DNA from: Fibrobacter succinogenes
Lineage (GTDB): Bacteria; Fibrobacterota; Fibrobacteria; Fibrobacterales; Fibrobacteraceae
Assembly: GCA_902791475.1 (NCBI GenBank)
Contig: CADAWC010000029.1
Location: 1 to 64,000 of the forward strand
DNA: 64,000 nt
Direction of reading: 5' to 3'
The notes under the pieces were generated by a model. It saw only the letters and a program-made list of their open reading frames with translations. It ran no database searches and was not told the DNA's origin. A program made the translations under genes and the position numbers. Every line of letters starts with the position of its first letter. Within the stretch, counting starts at the first letter, position 1. Of this stretch, positions 16,801 to 24,445 are shown piece by piece.

Positions 16801-17019
16801 TTGCTTAAACAGTTTGTTATTCACAAACTGCGGAAACCACGTGAGACCATGGGTGCTTGCGCCCTTAAGAACGACGACATTCCCATGCTCGTCGTGAAGC
16901 TCCGTACCCACAACATGAAGTTTACCGCTCGTCGATGGACGCGCAATAGGAGTCGCCACCGCAAACGAGACAAAAGACAAAACCAAAAAGAATAGAAAGA
17001 AAAATTTCCGCACAACCAT
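13885..17019 (-). CDS. GH5 glycosidase fused to BcsA-like GT2 polysaccharide synthase
   Basis: One unbroken 1044-codon frame. Residues 1-22 are a signal peptide or anchor. Residues 30-330 are a GH5 cellulase-type barrel with acid/base E161 in the FEICNEPN motif and nucleophile E248 in FITESG. A transmembrane helix (about 350-368) returns the chain to the membrane, with more helices at 408-455. Residues 470-720 are a processive GT2 domain with CDD (520-521), DAD (568-570), TED (675-677) and QRTRW (713-717). Further membrane helices follow, then a C-terminal PilZ-like barrel (about 905-1005) without a clear RxxxR or D/NxSxxG motif. The predicted layout puts the glycosidase in the periplasm and the synthase in the cytosol, so one protein could make a beta-glucan and trim or transfer it on exit. 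A diguanylate cyclase gene follows. Confidence 0.93.
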   Translation of the reverse strand: MVVRKFFFLFFLVLSFVSFAVATPIARPSTSGKLHVVGTELHDEHGNVVVLKGASTHGLTWFPQFVNNKLFKQLSTEWNANLIRLAMYSKDYVEGDRKKNMEILRKGVEYAIANDMYVIVDWHVLEDQNPNVYLAEAISFFNEMAREYADVPNVIFEICNEPNGDCTWEDIKEYAHVVIPVIRRHKPDALIVIGTPNYAREIQYPAEDPLPFDNVMYSFHFYATSHTYVARAKLYNVVKQGTPIFITESGLCEESGDGKIDFENVRIWYSLIDSLHISYTIWNLSNKEEESSMIRDDSRAVEYLRDGDLTISGRFAKALFQGTPIDKITLEYSTIENFKILARSKPHKVWLMFAGPLFIFLILCLAVEKYRKRSKNKVIRSYDDLLKYSTDEAAKKFNKSPLKVILGDMFLLFSSLCTLVYLCWRVTCSIPYAYGWIAVAGSILLLIVEVLGFLESFVHYGGLLKLRDHPLPKIADEEFPDVDIFISTYNEPVELLRKTIIGCKYMEYPDKSKVHICLCDDNRRPEMRALAEELGVIYFDRPNNEGAKAGNLNAALARTNSPYVVTFDADMIPQRKFLLKTIPYFVDAERINASLPKERRRALGFVQTPQSFYTPDVFQHNLYAERVVPNEQDYFYDVIEAAKTSTNSVIYGGSNTILSRKALEDIGGFYTKSITEDFATGMLIESAGYVSLGLSEPLASGVAPSTFQDHVQQRTRWGRGVIATAKQLKFLRNRKLDVSQKMSYLNSVLYWFSPLKNLIYLISPLMFAVFCIPIFKCTLVDLALFWLPMHILQILALRVASQGKISAQWSGIYETSVMPFLLMPVVKEVFGITLSKFKVTKKEKASFRRAVDKRSLVPFVVLLVLTLAGIVRMTYMMVAFKYIGILAVLFWLVRNSYYLTMCLFLGFGRDSDGENVKVFAAELVTLHKCDGMDVDGVTTRLTEHSVDVFTDEVDVLYLGEQVELGISTNGYDLNVKGTVVSIRHSCNPDVPSVYTVEILDFAGQKDEYVQMLYDRTPTLPQRLRFGDEYIRNLWKNLGHRIVRV

Positions 17020-17101
17020 AATATTAAAATATCAAAACTATAAGCGTAATGCAATAAAATTTCAAAGGGAAGGCGATTGTCCAAAGTCGGAACGCACTGC
17101 A

Positions 17102-17130
17102 CAAAAAAAACACCCCGCAATTGCAGGGTG
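17102..17130 (-). terminator. Intrinsic terminator after the 17.2-18.0 kb lipoprotein gene
   Basis: On the minus strand, CACCC-TGCAATTGCG-GGGTG is followed by a run of eight T residues. It separates the lipoprotein gene from the GH5-GT2 gene. Confidence 0.85.
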
Positions 17131-17157
17131 CATTGTACCTATTATGAATAGTGTTTA

Positions 17158-18045
17158 TTACTTGCCGTGGCGGAGCTTGGAACCAATAGCGCGGAAAATA
17201 TCCTTAATCTGTTTTTCGGTCAGCGTCGGCGCAGACTTAGCAAGGCCCGTCCTATTATGGAAGTTTGTAATCAAGCCTACAAATTCAGCGGAAGCAGAGA
17301 TGTCCTGATCATAGAGATCAAAATTGAAGAATTCCTGCGTTTCGCCGTTTTCATATTCTTGCTGATAATCCTTAAAAGCCTTTTTACAATCATTTTCGAC
17401 ATACGCATAGCGGAAGGCCTGCTTGACGGTGCTAGTCACGCCACCATACGACACCGTATATTCAATGGAACCCTGCGTATGGGAGACATAAGTCATTTCA
17501 AGACCTTCAATGCTGAGAGTCTTGCAGCTCATGTTAATAGAGCTCTTCGGCACCTTCGCAATCAAGGAAAGCGTTTCTTGCATTTCGCCAAAGTTTTCGA
17601 AAATGCAATCCGTATTGATATAGATAACATCACTGTAATACGGATCTTCGAGAACGACACCCCAAATCAGCGGGTCGTTGAGAGTCGAGCTCTTATAGAA
17701 ATTGCCTTCCGGGAACTGTTCACCAGCAGCAACTCTAAATTCATAAGTGTTCTTGCCTGCACCATCGCCCAAATCCATTTGAGCCGTGCCGTTGCCAGCA
17801 TCCGTCAAGGAACCAACCTGAGTCGTCTTTTTCCAAACAGCTTCGTTTGCATAATCCGTGCAAGTAGCCTTGGTAATTTCCAAGGTGCCATCGGCAGCAT
17901 AGCTATATTCACCCATTTCAGAAATGATATAGTCCGTCGGGAGGGCGGCTGGAGTTGGAGCCACGGAGCTGGAATCATCGGAAGACGATACGCAACCCGT
18001 CATAGCAAGGGCGACCGCAGGGAGTACGGCAAGAACATTTTTCAT
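17158..18045 (-). CDS. Lipoprotein of unknown function
   Basis: A lipoprotein of about 295 residues, starting at the ATG after GAGGA (the ORF extends 13 codons upstream, but that start lacks a site). The lipobox is ALAMTGC, followed by a Ser/Asp tether. The body is beta-rich, with four further cysteines that could pair. I recognise no family; it resembles other Fibrobacter-type secreted lipoproteins with no enzymatic motif. It has its own terminator and is probably monocistronic. Confidence 0.7.
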   Translation of the reverse strand: MKNVLAVLPAVALAMTGCVSSSDDSSSVAPTPAALPTDYIISEMGEYSYAADGTLEITKATCTDYANEAVWKKTTQVGSLTDAGNGTAQMDLGDGAGKNTYEFRVAAGEQFPEGNFYKSSTLNDPLIWGVVLEDPYYSDVIYINTDCIFENFGEMQETLSLIAKVPKSSINMSCKTLSIEGLEMTYVSHTQGSIEYTVSYGGVTSTVKQAFRYAYVENDCKKAFKDYQQEYENGETQEFFNFDLYDQDISASAEFVGLITNFHNRTGLAKSAPTLTEKQIKDIFRAIGSKLRHGK

Positions 18046-18173
18046 ATAAATCCTCATTATTAAATTGTCCTTACTAATGTACAATTTTTTTAAGCTTTAC
18101 ACAAGTAAAAGTGAGTACAAAGTGAATATTTATTTACTTGAGTTGTAAAACCGCTAATAAAAGTTGTTTAAAA

Positions 18174-18224
18174 AAGGAGATGCCCGCGCAAGGCGGGCAT
18201 GACAGGTTTGCGGCGGACATGACA
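18174..18224. repeat. Interspersed palindromic repeat, family A (full plus partial copy)
   Basis: AAAAGGAGATGCCCGCGC and GGCGGGCATGACAGG make the full unit. It is followed by GCGGACATGACAAG, a decayed second right arm. Confidence 0.7.
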
Positions 18225-18251
18225 AGATGACGCAAAGTTGGCTGGCTTAAT

Positions 18252-19064
18252 TTACCAGTCCTTCGCCGGGCGGACTTGACCGCGGACGGGTTTCCAGGGC
18301 TTGCGTTCGCCATTCTGTTCATCAAAGTCCTTGAGGAGCTGGGCCGCTTCTTCGGGAGTCATTTCACCAGGTTGAAGCGGCTGCTGTTCCGGTTCACCGC
18401 CGTTACTGTCGCTGGAATTGCCTTCGGGCTGTTCAGGCTGTTGCGGTTGCTCTCCGGCACCACCATTGCTATCGGAACTATCGCCTCCCTGGCTACTGCT
18501 AGACTGACCGTTCTGACCTTGATTCTGTTGATCCTGATTCTGGTCATTTTGGGCGCTAGATGAGCTCTGGTCGCCATTCTGGTTCTGATTTTGCTGATCC
18601 TGGTTCTGCTGATCTTTATTCTGGTCTTGGTTTTGCTTGTCCTGATTCTGATCCTGATTATTTTGGTCTTGATTCTGGTCGTTTTGGGGATCGTTCTTCT
18701 TATTTTCGTTTTGCTGTTCGTTTTTTGCTTCGTGAATGCGGTCGAGAAGCATCTGCAATTTCTGATCGTTCGGATAATATTGCAAGCCTTCGTTGCAAGT
18801 GATTTCTGCCGTCGGCAAGCGGTTTTCAATGTACTGGAACGCCGCATCGCCATAGTAAGCAGAAGCCGACTTCGGAGCTGCGAATGCAGCGGAAGCAAGG
18901 ACGAAAATCGCAACCAATACGAGAGAGGAGATTCCCGCTCGGCGGCGGGAATGACAACACGCACACTTAATCGCCCTGAAACTTTCAAATCCGACACAAT
19001 TCTCTCGTCTCTCGTCAAGGTTGGTGAGCCTGTCGAACCACGTCTTTCGTCTCAGCATAGCCAT
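18252..19064 (-). CDS. BatC-like protein with Gln/Asn/Asp-rich linker and repeat-derived N-terminal insertion
   Basis: A 270-residue exported protein. One TPR-like unit (about residues 70-115) is followed by a low-complexity linker of some 100 residues built from NQDQ-type and SSSS repeats. The tail has MTPEEAAQLLKDFDEQ and ends in KDW, the C-terminal signature of BatC proteins of the Bacteroides aerotolerance operons. The start ATG overlaps the upstream TPR gene (TAATG). Residues 7 to about 48 are encoded by two palindromic repeats (18924-18957 and 19001-19055) and the DNA between them. Removing them would join MAMLRR to LVLVAIFVLASAAFA, a normal signal peptide. No batA, batB or batD gene is nearby. 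Confidence 0.75.
   Translation of the reverse strand: MAMLRRKTWFDRLTNLDERRENCVGFESFRAIKCACCHSRRRAGISSLVLVAIFVLASAAFAAPKSASAYYGDAAFQYIENRLPTAEITCNEGLQYYPNDQKLQMLLDRIHEAKNEQQNENKKNDPQNDQNQDQNNQDQNQDKQNQDQNKDQQNQDQQNQNQNGDQSSSSAQNDQNQDQQNQGQNGQSSSSQGGDSSDSNGGAGEQPQQPEQPEGNSSDSNGGEPEQQPLQPGEMTPEEAAQLLKDFDEQNGERKPWKPVRGQVRPAKDW
18924..19055. repeat. Two interspersed repeats (families A and C) inside a coding sequence
   Basis: A family A unit (18924-18957: GAGGAGATTCCCGC..GCGGGAATGACAAC) and a family C unit (19001-19055: TCTCTCGTCTCTCGTC, a GGT..ACC stem, CGTCTTTCGTCTCAG) are read in frame near the N-terminus of the BatC-like gene. Confidence 0.7.
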
Positions 19065-19813
19065 TAGATCACCTCCAGGTCGTTGTCGGTGTTGCTGGCG
19101 TCAATCTTCGTCTTGGGCTTACGGCCGGCCTTGATTTCGATGACGTCGTCAATGCGCTGCACATGACCGCTCAACTGGCTTGCGGTTTCATCTTCGGCAA
19201 TCAGGTTCTCGAGCATTTGCTTGCCTTCGGCGTACTTGCCATCTTTGCAAAGCTGGAGCGCACGAGCCAAGACCTGCTTTGCTTTATCGCTCAGCGGAGG
19301 TTGTTTCTGGTCATTCTGATTCTGGTTCTGATCCTTGTTTTCTTTTTGCTTGTCGAGCTCTTCCTTGAGCTTGCGCTGGACGATTTCGACATTCTTCTTG
19401 GCATTTTCAAAATCGTTGTCGAGGTCTATTGCTTTTTTCAGATAAGCAACCGATTCACGCCAAGCCGCAATGCGGGCACTCGGTTCTTGAGCCTTCTCGC
19501 CCACGCGGAAATGCGTATTTGCCAAGTTGTACGCCGCCTTTGCCGCCATATTCTTGTCCGGCATACGCACTGCACTTTCAAGTTCTTTCTTGGCTTCTTC
19601 AAAATTGCCGAGCTTGTACTGGCACGTTCCAATGTTGTAGAACAAAAGCGGATTTGCGGGCTCCGCCTCGCGTGCCTTCATGTACTTTTCAAGCGCCCCG
19701 GCATAATCGCCAGCGGCAAACAGCTTGTTGCCATCGTTGATGGGACGGGCAAACGTTGCCACAGCCATAAGCATCGTCAAAGAACAAATCTTAAATACAG
19801 TAGAAATTCGCAT
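19064..19813 (-). CDS. Periplasmic TPR protein, BatC/BatE-like
   Basis: A protein of about 249 residues with a signal peptide (LTMLMAVATFA) and three or four TPR units (residues 25-145), the clearest around AGDYAGALEKYMKAREAEP and LLFYNIGTCQYKLGNFEEA. After these comes a short Lys/Gln/Asn-rich linker and a further helical region. The repeat pattern matches the TPR core of BatC. The gene is translationally coupled to the downstream BatC-like gene by a 1-nt overlap, so the two may together replace one BatC protein. The ATG at 19813 is preferred to a GTG two codons upstream. The role is probably envelope integrity or protein assembly; the exact task is unknown. Confidence 0.78.
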   Translation of the reverse strand: MRISTVFKICSLTMLMAVATFARPINDGNKLFAAGDYAGALEKYMKAREAEPANPLLFYNIGTCQYKLGNFEEAKKELESAVRMPDKNMAAKAAYNLANTHFRVGEKAQEPSARIAAWRESVAYLKKAIDLDNDFENAKKNVEIVQRKLKEELDKQKENKDQNQNQNDQKQPPLSDKAKQVLARALQLCKDGKYAEGKQMLENLIAEDETASQLSGHVQRIDDVIEIKAGRKPKTKIDASNTDNDLEVI

Positions 19814-19864
19814 ATTCACACTTCTTATTCTTTTTCGAACACCAATATATCAAATTTCAACTTC

Positions 19865-21439
19865 TCAGAGTAATTTTGCGGGGTATGCTACAATATATTT
19901 TCCAAAATTACGGACCGAAAAGCCGTGCTGTTCAAACAGCGAAAGCCTAGAATCCTTATTTTCCATAAGATAAACGGCTTGTGCATCGACATTGCCCAAA
20001 TCAAACGTGAAAACATAGCGGTCAAATTCGTGCACGTAAAGGAACGCGCTCGGGAAATTCGTGTAGCGCACCGTCGAAAGGTAAGAATACAAGTCCACCT
20101 TGCCATAAAAAAGCACTCGCGGGTAGCTCACGCCCGGATCCACATAAATTTTATCGCCCGGCTTTGACTGCGACTGCGCAAATTCCATAGCATCGCCAAT
20201 GCCTTCGCAGAAAGAATTTGCTATTTGGTCCTTATATATCGTAAAATATTCTCGTTCGAAATTAGCAAAGCTCAAGAGGTACGCCACCAGCGGAATGTAA
20301 ATCAACTTCGGATGGATATAGCTAAATGCGAGAATAATCCCTTGCGCTGCCATAACGATAATCGGGATAAAAACCAAATTCACGCGATTGACATTGACAT
20401 TGATTAAAATTCCAATCGTAAAAGCAGCGAGCAGCCAGACAATCATAAAGAACGAGAGCCCAAGCTTGCGCGACTTTACATCACGCACCGTCTGCCAAAT
20501 GTTTTCGACAAGGCCGACAAAGAAAAACGCAAGCGTCACCGGATAGAAAAGCCCAAAATTGCGAATGCAATTCCACGGAAGTCCATCGGACTGGTTCTTC
20601 AAAATGTTCCAAAGGTTCATGAAATTTTCGGGAATCTCCTGGAACGAAATTTCGCTTGCACGGAAATAAACAAGCTTCGGGATGCTGATAAACGGCAAGC
20701 GGATTTCATTGATGACGCCCTTGTTCACGAACATAAAGAGCATAAGCGGGAGCGCAAGTGCAGCAAGCACGCCAAGCGAAATCCAAGTGTAACGATTATT
20801 GTGGATAGACTTTGTCCAAAGAGCATAAAGTACGTTCAACAAGATGATGAACGGAACGGCCACCCAGATGGTCGCATACGCATAAAGCGAGAGTCCATAA
20901 AACGCAGCCGAGGCAATCAAGAACTTCGGCTTTTCAAGGCCTTTCACAAAGAAGAAAAGTCCGAACAGCACAAAGCCCGGCGCCAAGTTCGATTCTAGCG
21001 CCCAGCGCGAAAGCATCACGTGCCACGGCGAAATCGCAAGCAAAAGCGTCGCCCCTAAAGCAAAGCGCTCACCCGAGAATCGACGCACCAAGAAATATAC
21101 CGCAGCAAGCGACAAGAGGCCCACCAAAAGCATCGGCAAGCGGATCACCCAGACATGCATCCCGAAGAGCGCCACAAACGGAATCATCAAATACGATTCG
21201 AGAGCGTTCATGCCGGAACCCCAAGCGGTCAAGTAAACTGGCAAGCGATAGCCGTAAGAATCGGCAGCATGGTGTAAAAGAGTGTAGGCGTTATAGCCTG
21301 CAAAAGCTTCGTCCTGGTTGATATCGCCCGGCACGGAGCCGAACATGTAGACACGCGCAAATGTCCCTAGCAGCAAAATTACCGCAAAGACAAATTGCGC
21401 TGCCGTTCTCGATTTCAGCCAAGCAAAAACCTTGTCCAT
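19865..21439 (-). CDS. GT39-like (ArnT/PMT-type) membrane glycosyltransferase
   Basis: An integral-membrane protein of about 524 residues with ten or more hydrophobic helices. The first periplasmic loop has GDINQDEAFAGYNAYTL, carrying the Asp/Glu pair seen in lipid-sugar-dependent transferases of the GT39/GT83 type. The catalytic loop sits next to YLTAWGSGMNALESYL. The protein ends in a soluble periplasmic domain of about 120 residues. It should transfer a sugar from a polyprenyl-phosphate donor to an envelope acceptor. The ATG overlaps the stop of the upstream gene (TGATG) and follows GAGGA; a GTG one codon earlier is possible. It is the last gene of a three-gene envelope operon. Confidence 0.85.
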   Translation of the reverse strand: MDKVFAWLKSRTAAQFVFAVILLLGTFARVYMFGSVPGDINQDEAFAGYNAYTLLHHAADSYGYRLPVYLTAWGSGMNALESYLMIPFVALFGMHVWVIRLPMLLVGLLSLAAVYFLVRRFSGERFALGATLLLAISPWHVMLSRWALESNLAPGFVLFGLFFFVKGLEKPKFLIASAAFYGLSLYAYATIWVAVPFIILLNVLYALWTKSIHNNRYTWISLGVLAALALPLMLFMFVNKGVINEIRLPFISIPKLVYFRASEISFQEIPENFMNLWNILKNQSDGLPWNCIRNFGLFYPVTLAFFFVGLVENIWQTVRDVKSRKLGLSFFMIVWLLAAFTIGILINVNVNRVNLVFIPIIVMAAQGIILAFSYIHPKLIYIPLVAYLLSFANFEREYFTIYKDQIANSFCEGIGDAMEFAQSQSKPGDKIYVDPGVSYPRVLFYGKVDLYSYLSTVRYTNFPSAFLYVHEFDRYVFTFDLGNVDAQAVYLMENKDSRLSLFEQHGFSVRNFGKYIVAYPAKLL

Positions 21440-23175
21440 CACTTCCTCTTTGTCACGACGACGTTCAGCCAGTCCGCATGGTCATAAGCGTTATCGCCAT
21501 CAGCATCGGCCTTGAGGATAATCGTCTGGTGACCACCGATATAGACTTTACCGGCTTGCGGTTTTCTATTGCCAAACACAACTTCACCTTTCCAAAGCGT
21601 TTCTTCGGGCGTTGCTACAATAAAGCGTACGGAACCACCGCCACCCGCTTCGTCATCAATGCCCACGACAAATTCGAGCGAATCGGCATCTGCAGGCATC
21701 TTGAAGAACAGTTCAGAATTGGCATGCGTACCAAAACCATTTTTGTACTGCTGACCACGAACCGTAAGCGTAGCTCCATCAACAGCGCGGTTCAAACGAG
21801 GTCTCCCGTACTGTTGCGTGTAATGGTCAATCGGCAAATCCGTGAGGTAGAACTGGTTCGACTGGAGTTCCACATTGACCGGCATAAGTCCGACAATTTC
21901 AGAAATGAGCATCGGGAAAAGGAACACCGCAAGCACCACGTACGGCGTAAAACGCGGGAACGGGATGCGGGCAAGCTTTTCGATCAATGCCGGGAAAGCA
22001 CGCGGGGCAAAGTTGTTCACAATGCCTGCCACAAAGATGAGGAGTGCAAGTCCAGAAACCGGCACCCACAAATCGGCTCCCTTAAAACCGTTCACCATCG
22101 AAATGTTCATGGCGCAAATGGCAGTCACCAGAAGAGACCAAATCCAAGATTTCTTCGTTTCAATCACCATCCACACGCAAGCAAACGGAACGGCATAAAT
22201 CAAATAACGTTCATGCATGCCCGGCAGCACAAGGAAGAACGCAAACGCTTCCCAAGTCGCAAGCTCAAACGTGCGGCGGAGCGTTTTTGCAAAGAGTGCA
22301 CACTTCAAAATGTAAGCCGAAATAATCACGAACAGAATCTTGCCAAGCCAAGACGGCGAAAGCAAAAAACCAATGCCATCCGGCGAGAGCCCGAAAAGCG
22401 GATTCACGTCACGACTCGTATTGCCCACAAAGAACATCCAGGTATTCGCGGCATTGTAAGTCGAGAACGGATACTGTTCCGTTGTATTGAGGTAGGCATG
22501 CGTGAGGAGTCCCGAGAGATTCCCTGCAACAAAGAACGGCAAAAGTACAAGCACAATTGCAACCGCCATGAGCGGGAGTCCGCGCCAGGATTGCTTATAG
22601 CGACGGAGGAAGATGCCACCGAAAATCGGCAAAAGCAAAATCATCTGGAACTTTGCCAAGAGCGCAAGCGCAAAGAACATCGAAGCGTACTTTAAAAGCC
22701 CGCGGAAGTTGATGCAGTAAAGGGCGGCAATGCCAAAGATGCAGGGGAACAAATCAACCTGTCCCCAAATCGGGCCATCAAGCAAAAGCGCCGGGTTCAA
22801 GGCCACAAATGCAAGCACAAGATGTGCAGAATACTTCGGCAACTTGAAGCGCGCCACCAGGCGGCTCGCCAAATCAACAAGTCCCACATGGCCAAAATAA
22901 ACCGGCCACAGGCAGAAGAACTTGAGGAGCGTTCCCTTTTCAATCGGGATGTTTGCCAAGCTATGGACTTGTGCTACAATCCAAAGCCAAAAAACATAAA
23001 GCGGAGGATAGTTGCCGTTGAATCGTTCAAATCCATTATTCGCCAGTTGCTTGACCCAATCCGCCCAATAGTTTTGGTCACCGCCAAAGGCAGCCGCATT
23101 CGTGCAGAACAAGTTTGCAAGCAGGCAGATAACGCCCCAAATCAAAAAGTACTGGATAGACTTATCGTTTTTCAC
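21439..23175 (-). CDS. Membrane glycosyltransferase fused to a C-terminal NPCBM carbohydrate-binding domain
   Basis: A protein of about 578 residues. The first 430 or so form ten or more membrane helices of the GT-C/DUF2029 mannosyltransferase kind, with GGDQNYWADWVKQL in the first loop and DGPIWGQVD further on. The last 140 residues form an NPCBM-like domain, shown by YLTDLP, KNGFGTHANSELFF, FVVGIDDEAGGGGSVRFIV and DHADWLNV. NPCBM domains bind sugars, usually in glycosidases, and their attachment to a transferase is unusual. The start is taken as GTG 23175 after GGAG; a TTG at 23187 is the alternative. The gene overlaps the acyltransferase upstream and the GT39-like gene downstream, so the three should be made together. 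Confidence 0.82.
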   Translation of the reverse strand: MKNDKSIQYFLIWGVICLLANLFCTNAAAFGGDQNYWADWVKQLANNGFERFNGNYPPLYVFWLWIVAQVHSLANIPIEKGTLLKFFCLWPVYFGHVGLVDLASRLVARFKLPKYSAHLVLAFVALNPALLLDGPIWGQVDLFPCIFGIAALYCINFRGLLKYASMFFALALLAKFQMILLLPIFGGIFLRRYKQSWRGLPLMAVAIVLVLLPFFVAGNLSGLLTHAYLNTTEQYPFSTYNAANTWMFFVGNTSRDVNPLFGLSPDGIGFLLSPSWLGKILFVIISAYILKCALFAKTLRRTFELATWEAFAFFLVLPGMHERYLIYAVPFACVWMVIETKKSWIWSLLVTAICAMNISMVNGFKGADLWVPVSGLALLIFVAGIVNNFAPRAFPALIEKLARIPFPRFTPYVVLAVFLFPMLISEIVGLMPVNVELQSNQFYLTDLPIDHYTQQYGRPRLNRAVDGATLTVRGQQYKNGFGTHANSELFFKMPADADSLEFVVGIDDEAGGGGSVRFIVATPEETLWKGEVVFGNRKPQAGKVYIGGHQTIILKADADGDNAYDHADWLNVVVTKRK

Positions 23176-24328
23176 CAGAAGCTCCAAAATGTTTAAAATG
23201 AATGTTCACGGATTTCCCTTTCCGATACACAAAACCAAGTCCCTTCCAGAAATAATCCAAAAGTACCGATGCGATGTACGTCATTGCAATAAGCACCAAC
23301 AACGAAGGAATCGCATATCGCGGAGCCGCAACAATCTTTGCCGGGACATCGAAATAGTAACAGAAGAACGGATGGATTAGCCACATAAATGTGCTCTGGC
23401 GGCCGAGATGCCAAATTCCCTTTTTCAGCACTTTCAAGCGGTTCAGCAAATCCATGCTCGCGACCGTCAAAACAGGAATGAAGAACACGTCAAAAATTTC
23501 ACCCACTTCATTTTGGCGCATGATGATGACAACACACCAAACAGCGATATCTGCAAACGGATTCAGAAGTCCATGCAGTTTTGCGGAATCATGCAAGCGG
23601 TCGAAAAGCCCATTACGAGCCACAACAGCGCCCATCCAGAAGCAAGCCGCATACGGAGCAATCTGGCAGAACATGCGAACATACATGTGGCTATTGCCGA
23701 GAACGCCGAGAGCAGGAACCGTTTTAAGACCTGGGAAAATGTGAGCAAACAAAAGCGAAACAACAACGACAATAAAAATATTCACCCTTGCCGAAAAGCG
23801 GTCGATAATCGCACGAATGAACGGGAAAGTAATCAAGGCAAACGCATAACTTATCAGGAACCACCATTCCCTGTTGTACGTTGAAGTGAATCCCAAGAAG
23901 TTCGAGAGCAGTTCTCTCGGCACAAGTTTTTCAAAGCGCGAATAAATAAAAGGATCACTGCAATACGGGAACTGTGAAGAGAAGAACAAGAATCCTATCG
24001 GAATGAAAACGAGAAAAACTTTCCAATAAGCAAAGTAAAGTCTCTTAAGCCTCCCAACGATATCGTACGGTTTTCCGTAGCTGCTCTTGTAAACGCCATA
24101 GCCGCCAAAGAAGAAAAACATAGGTACGCATATTTTGCCAAAAATTCCCAAATAAAGCGTCGCAGGCATATTAAACAATGTGAACAAGCCCTCAACGCCA
24201 CCACCGGGAATTCGATTCGGGAAAAACCAAAGGTGATGCATAAGCATACAAACAATTGCAATCCCCTTCATGATTTTTGTATCGTCAGGCGTTAAAAAAT
24301 TATCTATTTCTTTTGAATTTTGTTGCAT
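23162..24328 (-). CDS. Acyltransferase family 3 (OafA/YrhL-type) membrane protein
   Basis: 388 residues with about ten hydrophobic helices. The N-terminus has MKGIAIVCMLMHHLWFF with the catalytic-type HH pair, followed by the Gly-rich loop and the FFFFGGYGVYKS segment typical of family 3. Such enzymes add acetyl or other acyl groups to envelope sugars. It is the first gene of the operon with two membrane glycosyltransferases, which suggests it decorates the same glycan. It is divergent from a second acyltransferase gene at 24446. Confidence 0.88.
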   Translation of the reverse strand: MQQNSKEIDNFLTPDDTKIMKGIAIVCMLMHHLWFFPNRIPGGGVEGLFTLFNMPATLYLGIFGKICVPMFFFFGGYGVYKSSYGKPYDIVGRLKRLYFAYWKVFLVFIPIGFLFFSSQFPYCSDPFIYSRFEKLVPRELLSNFLGFTSTYNREWWFLISYAFALITFPFIRAIIDRFSARVNIFIVVVVSLLFAHIFPGLKTVPALGVLGNSHMYVRMFCQIAPYAACFWMGAVVARNGLFDRLHDSAKLHGLLNPFADIAVWCVVIIMRQNEVGEIFDVFFIPVLTVASMDLLNRLKVLKKGIWHLGRQSTFMWLIHPFFCYYFDVPAKIVAAPRYAIPSLLVLIAMTYIASVLLDYFWKGLGFVYRKGKSVNIHFKHFGASGEKR

Positions 24329-24379
24329 ATTAAGTTTTTGGGTGAATCGGTCTATGAATTATAGAAATCTTTTGGAGTA

Positions 24380-24409
24380 TTGCCTTTTACATTGTTCCTA
24401 TTTTATAAA
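24380..24409 (+). promoter_or_regulatory. Candidate sigma-70-type promoter of the plus-strand acyltransferase gene
   Basis: TTGCCT (24380-24385), an 18-bp spacer and TATAAA (24404-24409). The -10 box overlaps the left arm of an inverted repeat, TATAAATT (24404-24411)/AATTTATA (24422-24429), which may be an operator or a leader hairpin. A strong AGGAGAAGGAGG ribosome-binding site follows. Confidence 0.5.
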
Positions 24410-24445
24410 TTTTCACGCATGAATTTATAAAGGAGAAGGAGGCTT

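Noticed and set aside
13885..17019. GH5-GT2 fusion considered as two genes merged by an error
   Set aside because: The frame is continuous, the linker carries a sensible transmembrane helix, there is no internal start with a ribosome-binding site before the GT2 part, and codon use is uniform.
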